DNA of 64,000 nt from Methylobacterium dankookense (GTDB taxonomy: Bacteria; Pseudomonadota; Alphaproteobacteria; Rhizobiales; Beijerinckiaceae): assembly GCF_902141855.1 (NCBI RefSeq), contig NZ_CABFVH010000001.1:1-64000 (forward strand). Direction: 5' to 3'. Of the stretch, positions 46,870 to 54,509 are shown one piece after another (the stretch's first letter is position 1; every line of letters begins with the position of its first letter). The notes under the pieces were generated by a model. It saw only the letters and a list, made by a program, of their open reading frames with translations. It did not search any database and was not told where the DNA came from. The position numbers were made by a program, and so were the translations under genes.

Positions 46870-47502
46870 ATGGCGGCTTCGGTGACGGTGGTGGACCACC
46901 CCCTGGTGCAGCACAAGTTGACCCTGATGCGTGACAAGGCGCGCTCGACCCAGGGCTTCCGCCGGCTGCTCAACGAGATCGGGATGCTGCTGGCCTATGA
47001 GGTCACCCGCGACCTGCCCCTCGAGCCCGTCACCATCGACACGCCTCTCGAGGAGATGGAGGGGCGCCAGATCCAGGGCAAGAAGCTCGTTCTCGCCCCG
47101 ATCCTGCGGGCAGGAGTCGGTTTCCTCGACGGCATGCTCTCGCTGCTGCCCTCGGCCCGCGTCGCCCATGTCGGTCTCTACCGGGATCCCGAGACGCTGG
47201 AGGCCGTGGAGTACTATTTTAAGGCTCCCTCCGACCTCGCCGACCGCACGGTGCTGGTGCTCGACCCAATGCTCGCCACGGCGAACTCGGCGGTGGCCGC
47301 CCTGCAGCGCCTGAAGGAGCGCGGGGCGCACGACCTGCGCTTCGTCTGCCTGCTCGCGGCCCCCGAGGGCATCGCCCGCTTCCAGGCCGCGCATCCGGAC
47401 GTGCCGATCTGGACGGCGGCGATCGACAGCCATCTCAACGACCACGGCTACATCGTGCCGGGCCTCGGGGATGCGGGCGACCGCATGTACGGCACGCGCT
47501 GA
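46870..47502 (+). CDS. upp: Uracil phosphoribosyltransferase
   Basis: 210 residues. The start at 46870 ([20 protein letters not shown]) has GGGAGA upstream. The PRPP-binding loop is [18 protein letters not shown] (about 126-143), and the uracil site is near the C-terminus ([16 protein letters not shown]). The enzyme converts uracil and PRPP to UMP. The terminator at 46754-46787 separates it from the DUF2852 gene, so it has its own promoter in the 46788-46869 region, which I could not resolve. It shares the salvage role with deoB. Confidence 0.97.
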   Translation: MAASVTVVDHPLVQHKLTLMRDKARSTQGFRRLLNEIGMLLAYEVTRDLPLEPVTIDTPLEEMEGRQIQGKKLVLAPILRAGVGFLDGMLSLLPSARVAHVGLYRDPETLEAVEYYFKAPSDLADRTVLVLDPMLATANSAVAALQRLKERGAHDLRFVCLLAAPEGIARFQAAHPDVPIWTAAIDSHLNDHGYIVPGLGDAGDRMYGTR

Positions 47503-47550
47503 CCCGACGGCCCTCTGCCCGGCCGCAACGACACCAACGAGGAGACGCCC

Positions 47551-48561
47551 ATGCCCGCCACGTTGCCCGAGACCATGCGCCAGCTCCGCTACGCCAGCGC
47601 GGGCGGGCCCGATGTGATCGCCCTGGAGACGGCGCCCGTGCCGACGCCCGGCCCCGGCCAGGTGATGATCGAGGTGGTGGCCGCCGGCATCAACCGGCCT
47701 GACCTGATGCAGCGCCAGGGCAAGTACCCGCCGCCGAAGGGCGCGACCGACGTGCCGGGCCTGGAGGTCAGCGGCCGCATCGTCGCGCTCGGCGAGGGCG
47801 TGTCGGGTCATGCGCTCGGCGACGAGGTCTGCGCCCTGGTGATCAGCGGCGGTTATGCCGAGTACGCCCTGGCCGAGGCCGGACACTGTCTGCCGCGCCC
47901 GAAGCCGCTCTCGCTCGTCGAGGCCGGCGGCATCCCCGAGACCTTCTTCACCGTCTATTCCAATGTCATCCAGCGCGGGCGGCTCTCGGCCGGGGAGAGC
48001 TTCCTGGTGCATGGCGGGTCGAGCGGCATCGGTTCGACCGCGATCCAGATCGCAAAGGCGCAAGGGGCCCAGGTCTTCGCGACCGCGGGATCGGCGGAGA
48101 AGTGCAGCTTCTGCGAGGATCTCGGCGCGGATGCCGCGATCAACTACCGCGAGGCCGATTTCGCGGAGGAGATCCAGCGCCTCACTGCAGGCAAGGGCGT
48201 GGACGTGATCCTCGATATGATCGGCGCGAGCTACTTGCAGAAGAATCTCAGCTCGCTCGCCGTCGAGGGGCGTCTCGTGATGATTGCCCTCATGGGCGGC
48301 TACAAGGTCGACGGGCTCAACATCACGCCGGTGATGCTGAAGCGCCTGACCTTCACCGGCTCCACGCTGCGGCCGCGCGCCAAGGCCGACAAGACCGCGA
48401 TCGCGGAAGGCCTGGCCCGCGACGTGTGGCCGAAGCTCGATGCCGGCACGATCAAGCCGGTAATCCACGCCACCTTCCCCTTCGAGGAGGCGCGCGAGGC
48501 CCACGAGCTGATGGAATCGAGCGCCCATCTCGGCAAGATCCTGCTGCTGACGGGGCGATAG
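47551..48561 (+). CDS. NAD(P)H quinone oxidoreductase, PIG3 family
   Basis: 336 residues. It starts MPATLPETMRQLRYASAGGP. Medium-chain reductase signatures are AAGINRPDLMQRQGKYPPPK and GLEVSGRIVALGEGV, then the nucleotide motif LVHGGSSGIGSTAIQIAKAQ (about 150-169). There are no catalytic zinc ligands, as expected for the quinone reductase branch. It probably reduces quinones or enones with NADPH. It is 48 bases downstream of upp on the same strand. Confidence 0.93.
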   Translation: MPATLPETMRQLRYASAGGPDVIALETAPVPTPGPGQVMIEVVAAGINRPDLMQRQGKYPPPKGATDVPGLEVSGRIVALGEGVSGHALGDEVCALVISGGYAEYALAEAGHCLPRPKPLSLVEAGGIPETFFTVYSNVIQRGRLSAGESFLVHGGSSGIGSTAIQIAKAQGAQVFATAGSAEKCSFCEDLGADAAINYREADFAEEIQRLTAGKGVDVILDMIGASYLQKNLSSLAVEGRLVMIALMGGYKVDGLNITPVMLKRLTFTGSTLRPRAKADKTAIAEGLARDVWPKLDAGTIKPVIHATFPFEEAREAHELMESSAHLGKILLLTGR

Positions 48562-48663
48562 GGGGCGACCTCGACAGGAACCCGGCCGAGCGGCGATGCG
48601 TTGGCCGGCCATGACGATCCGCATGCGCCGGCGAGCCGCTGTCGCTACAGACGAGGGTTCTTC

Positions 48664-48969
48664 ATGGTCGAGAAGTTGAACAACGAGGAAGCGCGCCAGG
48701 GCGAGCGCGGCAAGCCGGTCCTGTGGGTCCTGCTCGCGAGCCTTGCCCTGCTGGTGATGGCGACCATCGGCCTGCTCACCTGGAACGGCGCCAATTCGCC
48801 GAAGGACTATGCCAGCCAGAGCCAGGATGCTTCCCGGCAGGAGGTGACCGGCTCGGTCACCGGCCAGTCGAACGCGCCATCCTCTGCCAATTCCGGCGGG
48901 ACGCCGGCCGGCAATCCGGCCTATCCGGAGAAGTCGCAGCCGAGCGCCAATCCGAACGCGCCGAAGTAA
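48664..48969 (+). CDS. Small single-span membrane protein with Ser/Asn-rich periplasmic tail
   Basis: 101 residues from the ATG at 48664 (MVEKLNNEEARQGERGKPVL). One membrane helix (WVLLASLALLVMATIGLLTW, about 21-40) is followed by a low-complexity tail rich in Ser, Asn, Gln and Pro (EVTGSVTGQSNAPSSANSGG). The orientation is probably cytoplasmic N-terminus, periplasmic tail. I do not recognise the family. A long hairpin after the stop ends the unit. Confidence 0.7.
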   Translation: MVEKLNNEEARQGERGKPVLWVLLASLALLVMATIGLLTWNGANSPKDYASQSQDASRQEVTGSVTGQSNAPSSANSGGTPAGNPAYPEKSQPSANPNAPK

Positions 48970-48984
48970 TCGCGCGATGCGGTA

Positions 48985-49025
48985 ACGAAAACGGCCGGAG
49001 GCTCACCGCATCCGGCCGTTTTCGT
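48985..49025. terminator. Long bidirectional terminator hairpin
   Basis: acgaaaacggccgga (48985-48999) pairs perfectly over 15 bp with tccggccgttttcgt (49011-49025). The A- and T-tracts are on opposite arms, so it can serve both the 48664-48969 gene and the convergent hbd gene. Confidence 0.8.
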
Positions 49026-49043
49026 GTAGTCAAGGCATGAGTT

Positions 49044-49925
49044 TCAGCGCGTGGGGACCGGTGTCGGACCGCGATAGTCGTAGAAGCCGCGCTTGGTCTT
49101 CCGTCCGAGCCAGCCGGCCTCGACGTATTTCACCAGCAACGGGCACGGACGATACTTCGAATCCGCCAGCCCATCGTAGAGCACCTGCATCACCGACAGG
49201 CAGGTGTCGAGGCCGATGAAGTCGGCGAGCTGGAGCGGGCCCATCGGGTGGTTCGCGCCGAGCCGCATGGCGGTGTCGATCGACTCGACCGAGCCCACGC
49301 CCTCGTAGAGCGTGTAGATCGCCTCGTTGATCATCGGCAGCAGGATGCGGTTGACGATGAAGGCCGGGAAATCCTCCGACATCGTCGAGGTCTTGCCGAG
49401 CTTGGCGATGAAGGCCTTGGAGGATTCGTAGGTCGCATCCTCGGTGGCGATGCCGCGGATCAGCTCGACGAGCTGCATCACCGGCACCGGGTTCATGAAA
49501 TGGATGCCGATGAAGCGCTCCGGCCGATCGGTGGCGGCGGCGAGACGCGTGATCGAGATCGACGAGGTGTTGGTGGCGACGAGCGTCTCCGGACGCAGCG
49601 AGCTGCACAGGGCCGTGAAGATCTCGCGCTTCGTCGCCTCGTTCTCGGTGGCCGCCTCGATGATCAGGTCGCAACCGCCGAGATCGGCGAAGGTCCGGGC
49701 CGGAACGATGCGATTGCGAGCCTCGCGGCTCGCCGCCTCGTCCATCGAACCCTTGGACACGAGCTTGGCGAGGCTCGCGTCGATGACGTCCAAGCCCGCC
49801 TCGATGCGCGCCGCCTCGCGATCGTTCAGATGGACGTCCAGGCCGGCGGCCGCGCAGACTTGCGCGATCCCGCTGCCCATCTGTCCGGCGCCGATGATGC
49901 CGACACGAGTGATGTCGATAGCCAT
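49044..49925 (-). CDS. hbd: 3-hydroxybutyryl-CoA dehydrogenase
   Basis: 293 residues from the ATG at 49925 (MAIDITRVGIIGAGQMGSGI). The NAD-binding GAGQMGSGIAQVCAAAG, the HFMNPVPVMQLVELIRG motif with catalytic His, and the C-terminal GANHPMGPLQLADFIGLDTC, then KRGFYDYRG, are all typical. The enzyme oxidises 3-hydroxybutyryl-CoA or works in reverse in PHB and ethylmalonyl-CoA metabolism. It is last of the etfB-etfA-hbd series on the minus strand, 171 bases after etfA. A PHA depolymerase gene is 7.6 kb away on the same strand. Confidence 0.95.
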   Translation of the reverse strand: MAIDITRVGIIGAGQMGSGIAQVCAAAGLDVHLNDREAARIEAGLDVIDASLAKLVSKGSMDEAASREARNRIVPARTFADLGGCDLIIEAATENEATKREIFTALCSSLRPETLVATNTSSISITRLAAATDRPERFIGIHFMNPVPVMQLVELIRGIATEDATYESSKAFIAKLGKTSTMSEDFPAFIVNRILLPMINEAIYTLYEGVGSVESIDTAMRLGANHPMGPLQLADFIGLDTCLSVMQVLYDGLADSKYRPCPLLVKYVEAGWLGRKTKRGFYDYRGPTPVPTR

Positions 49926-50096
49926 GTCTCGATCCGAGCCCCATCGTCGGCCGCCGGGCCGGCGGCCGACCTGTCCAGAGCGGCCGGCGGAGAACCGTCG
50001 GCCGCTCATGGCGCTTTCGAAACCTTCTAGCTCGCGTTTGCGAACCGAAGAACCCCCTCCGCGCCCGTTGGCAGCGTGTTCCTGCCCGCGTGTCGC

Positions 50097-51047
50097 TCAG
50101 CCCTTGGCTTTGGCGATCTCGCTCTGAAGCTCCGGCACGACCTGGAACAGGTCTCCGACCAAGCCGTAATCTGCCACCTGGAAGATCGGCGCGTCCTCGT
50201 CCTTGTTGATCGCGACGATCACCTTGGAGTCCTTCATGCCGGCCAGATGCTGAATGGCGCCTGAGATGCCGACCGCCACGTAGAGATCGGGCGCCACCAC
50301 CTTGCCGGTCTGGCCGACCTGCCAGTCGTTCGGCGCGTAGCCCGCATCCACCGCCGCGCGCGAGGCGCCGACCGCGGCACCGAGCGCGTCGGCCAGCGGC
50401 TCGATCAGCTCCTTGAACTTCTCCGCCGAGCCGAGCGAGCGGCCGCCGGAGACGATGAACTTGGCCGATGCCAGCTCCGGACGGTCGGACTTGGCGATCT
50501 CCTCGCCTTTGAAGGTCGAGCCGCCGGCCGCGGGAGCCGCCGCCGACACCGCCTCGACGGAGGCCGCCGCACCGCCCTCGCCCGTCGCCTTGAAGGCGGC
50601 GGTGCGCACGGTGATCACCGTCTTCGGGCCCGGCGCCTGCACGGTCTGGATGGCGTTGCCGGCATAGATCGGCCGCTCGAAGGTATCGGGCGAGACCACC
50701 TTGATGATGTCCGAGACCTGGGCCACGTCGAGGAGCGCGGCTGCGCGCGGCAGCACGTTCTTGCCCGTGGTGGTGGCTGCCGCCACGATCGCCGAATACG
50801 GCTCCGCGATCGCCGCGATCAGGGCGCCCACCGGCTCGGCGAGGTCGTGATCGTAGACCGCGTCCTCGGCGTTCAGCACCGTCTCGACGCCGTCGAGCTT
50901 GGCAGCGGCCTCGGCGGCGGCCTTGGAGTTGGAGCCGAGCACCAGGGCGTGGACCGGGGCGCCGAGCTCCTTGGCGGCGGTGAGGGCCTTGAGCGAGCCG
51001 TCTTTGACCTGCCCGTTGGCGTGCTCGATGTAAAGCAGAGTTGTCAT
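50097..51047 (-). CDS. etfA: Electron transfer flavoprotein alpha subunit
   Basis: 316 residues. The N-terminal domain starts TTLLYIEHANGQVKDGSLKA. The C-terminal FAD domain has VSGGRSLGSAEKFKELIEPL, then GASRAAVDAGYAPNDWQVGQ, then GKVVAPDLYVAVGISGAIQH and VAINKDEDAPIFQVADYGLV, the ETF-alpha signature. With EtfB it accepts electrons from acyl-CoA dehydrogenases and passes them to the quinone pool. It is 94 bases downstream of etfB. Confidence 0.97.
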   Translation of the reverse strand: MTTLLYIEHANGQVKDGSLKALTAAKELGAPVHALVLGSNSKAAAEAAAKLDGVETVLNAEDAVYDHDLAEPVGALIAAIAEPYSAIVAAATTTGKNVLPRAAALLDVAQVSDIIKVVSPDTFERPIYAGNAIQTVQAPGPKTVITVRTAAFKATGEGGAAASVEAVSAAAPAAGGSTFKGEEIAKSDRPELASAKFIVSGGRSLGSAEKFKELIEPLADALGAAVGASRAAVDAGYAPNDWQVGQTGKVVAPDLYVAVGISGAIQHLAGMKDSKVIVAINKDEDAPIFQVADYGLVGDLFQVVPELQSEIAKAKG

Positions 51048-51141
51048 GCGATGATCCTGACGATGCGCGGCGCCGTAAGGCAGCCCTGTGACCGGAGCGG
51101 GTTGGCCCTGAGGCGGCCCCGTGGGCCGCCTCGAAGGAACC

Positions 51142-51891
51142 TCAGAGCACGCCGGCCTCGACCTTGAGCTTCTGGACCAGCTCGGCGGCCGAGCCGACCT
51201 TGATGCCGGCGGAGCGGCCCGGCGGCTCGGCGGTCTTCAGGACCTTCAGCTTCGGGGTGACGTCGACGCCGAGGGCGTCGGGGGCCACCTCCTCCAGCGG
51301 CTTCTTCTTGGCCTTCATGATGTTGGGGAGCGAGGCGTAGCGCGGCTCGTTGAGGCGCAGGTCCGTGGTGACGATGGCCGGGAGCTGCAGGCTCACGGTC
51401 TGCAGGCCGCCATCGACCTCGCGGGTGACGTCCAGGCTGCCCTCGCCCGCCTCGATCCTGAAGGCGAAGGTGCCCTGCGGCCAGCCGAGCAGCGCGCCGA
51501 GCATCTGGCCGGTCTGGTTGGAATCGTCGTCGATGGCCTGCTTGCCGAGGATGACGAGCTGCGGGCTCTCCTTCTCGACCACCGCCTTGAGGAGCTTGGC
51601 CACCGCCAGCGGCTCGCAATTCACGTCGGTCTTCACCAGGATCGCGCGGTCGGCGCCCATGGCGAGCGCGGTGCGGAGCGTCTCCTGCGCCTGCTGAGGG
51701 CCGATCGAGACGGCCACGATCTCCGTGACCTTGCCCTTCTCCTTGAGACGGATCGCCTCCTCGACGGCGATCTCGTCGAAGGGATTCATCGACATCTTGA
51801 CGTTGGCGAGCTCGACGCCCGAACCGTCGGCCTTGACGCGGATCTTGACGTTGTAGTCGACAACCCGCTTCACGGGCACCAGGACCTTCAT
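51142..51891 (-). CDS. etfB: Electron transfer flavoprotein beta subunit
   Basis: 249 residues. It starts [69 protein letters not shown] and the C-terminal region with [20 protein letters not shown] match the ETF-beta family, including the site that recognises dehydrogenases. It pairs with etfA directly downstream. The acyl-CoA dehydrogenases at 31500-33908 are plausible electron donors. Confidence 0.97.
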   Translation of the reverse strand: MKVLVPVKRVVDYNVKIRVKADGSGVELANVKMSMNPFDEIAVEEAIRLKEKGKVTEIVAVSIGPQQAQETLRTALAMGADRAILVKTDVNCEPLAVAKLLKAVVEKESPQLVILGKQAIDDDSNQTGQMLGALLGWPQGTFAFRIEAGEGSLDVTREVDGGLQTVSLQLPAIVTTDLRLNEPRYASLPNIMKAKKKPLEEVAPDALGVDVTPKLKVLKTAEPPGRSAGIKVGSAAELVQKLKVEAGVL

Positions 51892-52139
51892 GGGGCCTCT
51901 TTCCTCCGCACGGACTCTTCTCGAAGGGGCAGCGTCAGGCGTGCGTCATCCGCACGGACGCGCGCCCGCTCTCACAGGGCGCGGACCGTAACGGCCACAT
52001 TTCCGCCTTGTCAACGCGCCGGATCCCGCCGCCTTTCGAAAAGCGTTTCTGGCGCGGCCAAGGTATTCTTGAGGTCGAATTTCGGGGACGCGGTATGGCC
52101 CCGCGCGGCCGGAGCCGGCGCTCACGCGGACGCGTCGCC
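51892..52139. other. etfB upstream region
   Basis: 248 bases between the adenosyltransferase stop and the etfB start. The length suggests a separate promoter for etfB-etfA-hbd. It contains the small inverted words ccgcgcggccggagccggcg; no strong promoter was recognised. Confidence 0.3.
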
Positions 52140-52706
52140 TCAGCGATTCTGCCCGGGCACCCAGAGCACGTCATCGGCCCCGTTGGCATTGGCGGCGCGG
52201 CTCGCCACGAACAGGAAATCCGACAGCCGGTTGAGATATTGCAGCGCCTCCGCCGAGACCGTCTCGCTGGCGGCGAGCTCGACGGCGAGGCGCTCGGCCC
52301 GGCGGCTCACCGTGCGGGCGAGGTGGAGATAGGCGGCGGCCGGCGTTCCGCCGGGCAGCACGAAGGACTTGATCGGCGGGATCGCCGCGTTGAGCGCGTC
52401 GATATCGGTCTCGAGCCGGGTGACCTGGCTCGCGACGACGCGCAGGGGCTCGTAGGGCAGCGGCTCCGCGCTCGGCGGCGTGGCGAGGTCGGCGCCGAGA
52501 TCGAACAGGTCGTTCTGGATCCGGCCGAGCATCGCATCGAGCTCGCCCGTGGTGTGCAGCCGGGCGAGGCCGATCGCCGCGTTGGCCTCGTCCACGGTGC
52601 CGTAGGCCTCGACGCGCAGGTCCGCCTTCGAGCGGCGCTGGCCGTCGGCGAGCGCGGTCGTGCCCTTGTCGCCGGTGCGGGTGTAGATCCGGTTGAGCTT
52701 GACCAA
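52140..52706 (-). CDS. Cob(I)alamin adenosyltransferase, PduO type
   Basis: 188 residues. The ATP-binding N-terminus is KLNRIYTRTGDKGTTALADG. YGTVDEANAAIGLARLH, SFVLPGGTPAAAYLHLARTV and RRAERLAV are the family signatures, with the catalytic Arg in SRRAER. It makes adenosylcobalamin, the cofactor of methylmalonyl- and ethylmalonyl-CoA mutases. Its position upstream of etfB is common in this order. A TAGAGC repeat and a PagL-like gene separate it from the twin-transmembrane gene that often adjoins it. Confidence 0.93.
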   Translation of the reverse strand: MVKLNRIYTRTGDKGTTALADGQRRSKADLRVEAYGTVDEANAAIGLARLHTTGELDAMLGRIQNDLFDLGADLATPPSAEPLPYEPLRVVASQVTRLETDIDALNAAIPPIKSFVLPGGTPAAAYLHLARTVSRRAERLAVELAASETVSAEALQYLNRLSDFLFVASRAANANGADDVLWVPGQNR

Positions 52707-52860
52707 GGCGTTCCTCGAGCGGCGCAGAAGGCTCTCATACCAGACTGTGATGAACGCGACTCATCGCAGCCTGCCCGCGCGGCGGCGGCCGTCCGCCGGG
52801 CGCGTTGATCCCGACCCTTGGTCGCGATCAACGCACTTTGGTACAAGCCATTGTCTCGGC

Positions 52861-52959
52861 GCGCTCTCCTGCGCCGAGGAGGCGGAGCGCGTGCTCTATC
52901 AATGAGTTAGAGACGGATTCGCCGATCAGGTCGAAGCGACCTGATCGGATCCGGCTCTA
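52861..52959 (-). repeat. Dispersed palindromic repeat family B, copy 2 (minus orientation)
   Basis: On the minus strand it starts TAGAGCCGGATCC, with a perfect 12-bp stem (52922-52933 with 52937-52948). An AGAGCACGCGCTCCGCC ... GGCGCAGGAGAGCGCGCC palindrome then follows. Its TAG is the stop codon of the PagL-like gene (52957-52959). Confidence 0.7.
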
Positions 52960-53589
52960 GAACGTGTAGCCGATCTTGCCGCCGTAATTCGTCAGGCCGC
53001 GGTTGTTCGCGCACAGGCCGGCATTCGACATGTGCTCGACGGTGGCCATGATGCTCCAATGCTCGCTGATGCGGAAGCCGAGGGCGGCCGCCTCGCGGAA
53101 GAGCGGGCTGCAGCCGAGCGTGTTGAAGCCGTAGGGCGCGCCGATCTTCGGGCCGGTATAGCCGTTATGGGCCGCGCCGCCGAAGAAGCCTTCGAGGAAG
53201 ACGCGCCGGTTGAAGGTCTCGGGGAAGAGATCCACCGTCCAGGTCGCGCCGATATAGACGTAGCTGGTGCGGCCGCCGGTGTTGTAGCTGCCGCCCACGG
53301 TCGGACGCGGGACGAAGGCCTGCCAGAACGGATCGGCGCTCACGATCGGCTTGGCGAACAGGATCTCGCCGTTGAAGTTCTCCTTGGCGAAGCCCCGAGC
53401 CTTGCCCTCGGCGCTGCCCGGATCCTGGATCGCGCCGCCGACGCGCAGCTCGGAGACGATGCTGAGCGGCTGCACGGGCGCGGCATAGACCGGAGGGGAC
53501 GGCGGCGGCGCGCCGAGATCCGCGGCCAGGACGGGCGTGACCGTGGCGAGCGCTGCGGCGCCGGTGAGGAGGCTACGGATCTTGGGCAT
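52957..53589 (-). CDS. Outer-membrane acyloxyacyl hydrolase / PagL-type lipid A deacylase
   Basis: 210 residues. A signal peptide (MPKIRSLLTGAAALATVTPV) is cleaved after LAA. The mature part alternates beta-strands, ending in Phe (KIGYTF), as in outer-membrane barrels. VEHMSNAGLCANNRGLTNYG carries the PagL His186-x-Ser188-Asn signature, with the NxGxxNxG tail. It probably removes an acyl chain from lipid A in the outer membrane. The catalytic Glu is not obvious by eye. The stop codon is the first three bases of a family B repeat. Confidence 0.83.
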   Translation of the reverse strand: MPKIRSLLTGAAALATVTPVLAADLGAPPPSPPVYAAPVQPLSIVSELRVGGAIQDPGSAEGKARGFAKENFNGEILFAKPIVSADPFWQAFVPRPTVGGSYNTGGRTSYVYIGATWTVDLFPETFNRRVFLEGFFGGAAHNGYTGPKIGAPYGFNTLGCSPLFREAAALGFRISEHWSIMATVEHMSNAGLCANNRGLTNYGGKIGYTF

Positions 53590-53765
53590 GCTTTACGCGT
53601 CCGGTTGAGCCGGCCATGCTTAGCACGCCGCGGTTGCGCTCACGCCAGGTCAGGGGGCCAATTCATCCGCCGGGCGATGGAATGCGCCGGAGTGCGGCGC
53701 TCCGGTCACACCGGCTCCGCGCGGCCTCATACGGTCTCCGGTTGAGCAGATCGGCCATCGCGGAT

Positions 53766-53960
53766 CCCCTCTCCCCGCTTGCGGGGAGAGGGCTCAGCCG
53801 ACATCGTCGTCGGCTGAGCGAGGCGGCAGCCGAGGGTGAGGGGGCGCCGCAGGCACAGTCTCTTCCGGAATCGCCCCCTCACCACCGCTCCAGCTTCGCC
53901 TCCGCTTCCCACAGGGACGACAAGGTCCCTGTGGGCCTCTCCCTGCAAGCGGGGCGAGGG
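53766..53960. repeat. GC-rich composite palindromic cluster
   Basis: It contains cctctccccgcttgcggggagagg, the inverted pair gctcagccgac ... gtcggctgagc (53800-53819), and the inverted pair cccacagggac ... gtccctgtggg. These make three nested hairpins. It is related in sequence to 38946-39060. Confidence 0.6.
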
Positions 53961-54044
53961 GGGCGCGTGTGCCGGCCGAAGCAATCACCCGGAAATGGTA
54001 TCATACCAATTTCCAATCGATGGAAGCGGTTAGCGCCGGGCTTC

Positions 54045-54150
54045 TCCTCCCCCTTGCGGGGAGGAGCCGGAGGGTGGCTCAGGATGGAGCGTCACGGTGC
54101 CTTCTGCACCACCCCCAACCCCTGCCCTCTCCCCCCAAGGCGAGGGGAAG
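54045..54150. repeat. Dispersed repeat family A, divergent copy
   Basis: ctcctcccccttgcggggaggagccgg ... gtgccttctgcaccaccccca ... ccccaaggcgagggg shows the family A arms and centre, with substitutions. Confidence 0.65.
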
Positions 54151-54181
54151 CCCGATCCCTGCAAACGCGCTCGAATCGCCC

Positions 54182-54284
54182 CTAGAGCCGATCCCGATCG
54201 CTTTGCAATCGGGATCGGCTTCAAGTCATTGTTTTGACGCGCTCTCTTTCGCCGAACCGGCATCCACTTCGGCGGAGAGCGCTC
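54182..54284 (+). repeat. Dispersed palindromic repeat family B, copy 3
   Basis: TAGAGCC start. The 13-bp stem agccgatcccgat (54186-54198) / atcgggatcggct (54208-54220) comes first, then gcgctctc (54239-54246) paired with gagagcgc (54275-54282) and an inner cgccgaa/ttcggcg. It ends directly at the twin-transmembrane gene stop. Confidence 0.75.
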
Positions 54285-54470
54285 CTAAGCGGTGCGCCAC
54301 CAGACCACGCCCATGATGATCAGGATGGCGACGAACTGCAGCAGCACGCGCAGGCGCATCAGCTTCTGCGAGAGGTTCGCGCTGCCGCCCCGCAGCATGT
54401 TGACGAGGCCGAGCAGCAGGACCACCGCGACGGCGAGGCAGGCGACGAGGACGAGGGAGTTTCCGGACAT
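54285..54470 (-). CDS. Twin-transmembrane protein (HIG1-like)
   Basis: 61 residues with two membrane helices (LVLVACLAVAVVLLLGLVN and LRVLLQFVAILIIMGVVWW) separated by a basic loop, SQKLMRLRV. This is the short twin-transmembrane family common in Hyphomicrobiales and often found near the cobalamin adenosyltransferase, as here. It sits in the inner membrane and its function is unknown. It follows the TIGR02302 gene by 39 bases and may be co-transcribed with it. Confidence 0.8.
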   Translation of the reverse strand: MSGNSLVLVACLAVAVVLLLGLVNMLRGGSANLSQKLMRLRVLLQFVAILIIMGVVWWRTA

Positions 54471-54509
54471 CTGGGGTGCGTTCTGTGGGGTCCTGAGCCG
54501 AGGCTCGTG

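Larger units (their letters stand above)
53590..54284. other. Repeat-rich non-coding region
   Basis: 695 bases without a gene. From left to right it holds the upstream region of the PagL-like gene and a cluster of GC-rich palindromes (53766-53960, arms ctctccccgcttgcggggagag and accctgtggg-type). A family A copy (54045-54150) and a family B copy (54182-54284) follow. Open frames within it run through the repeats. Confidence 0.6.
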
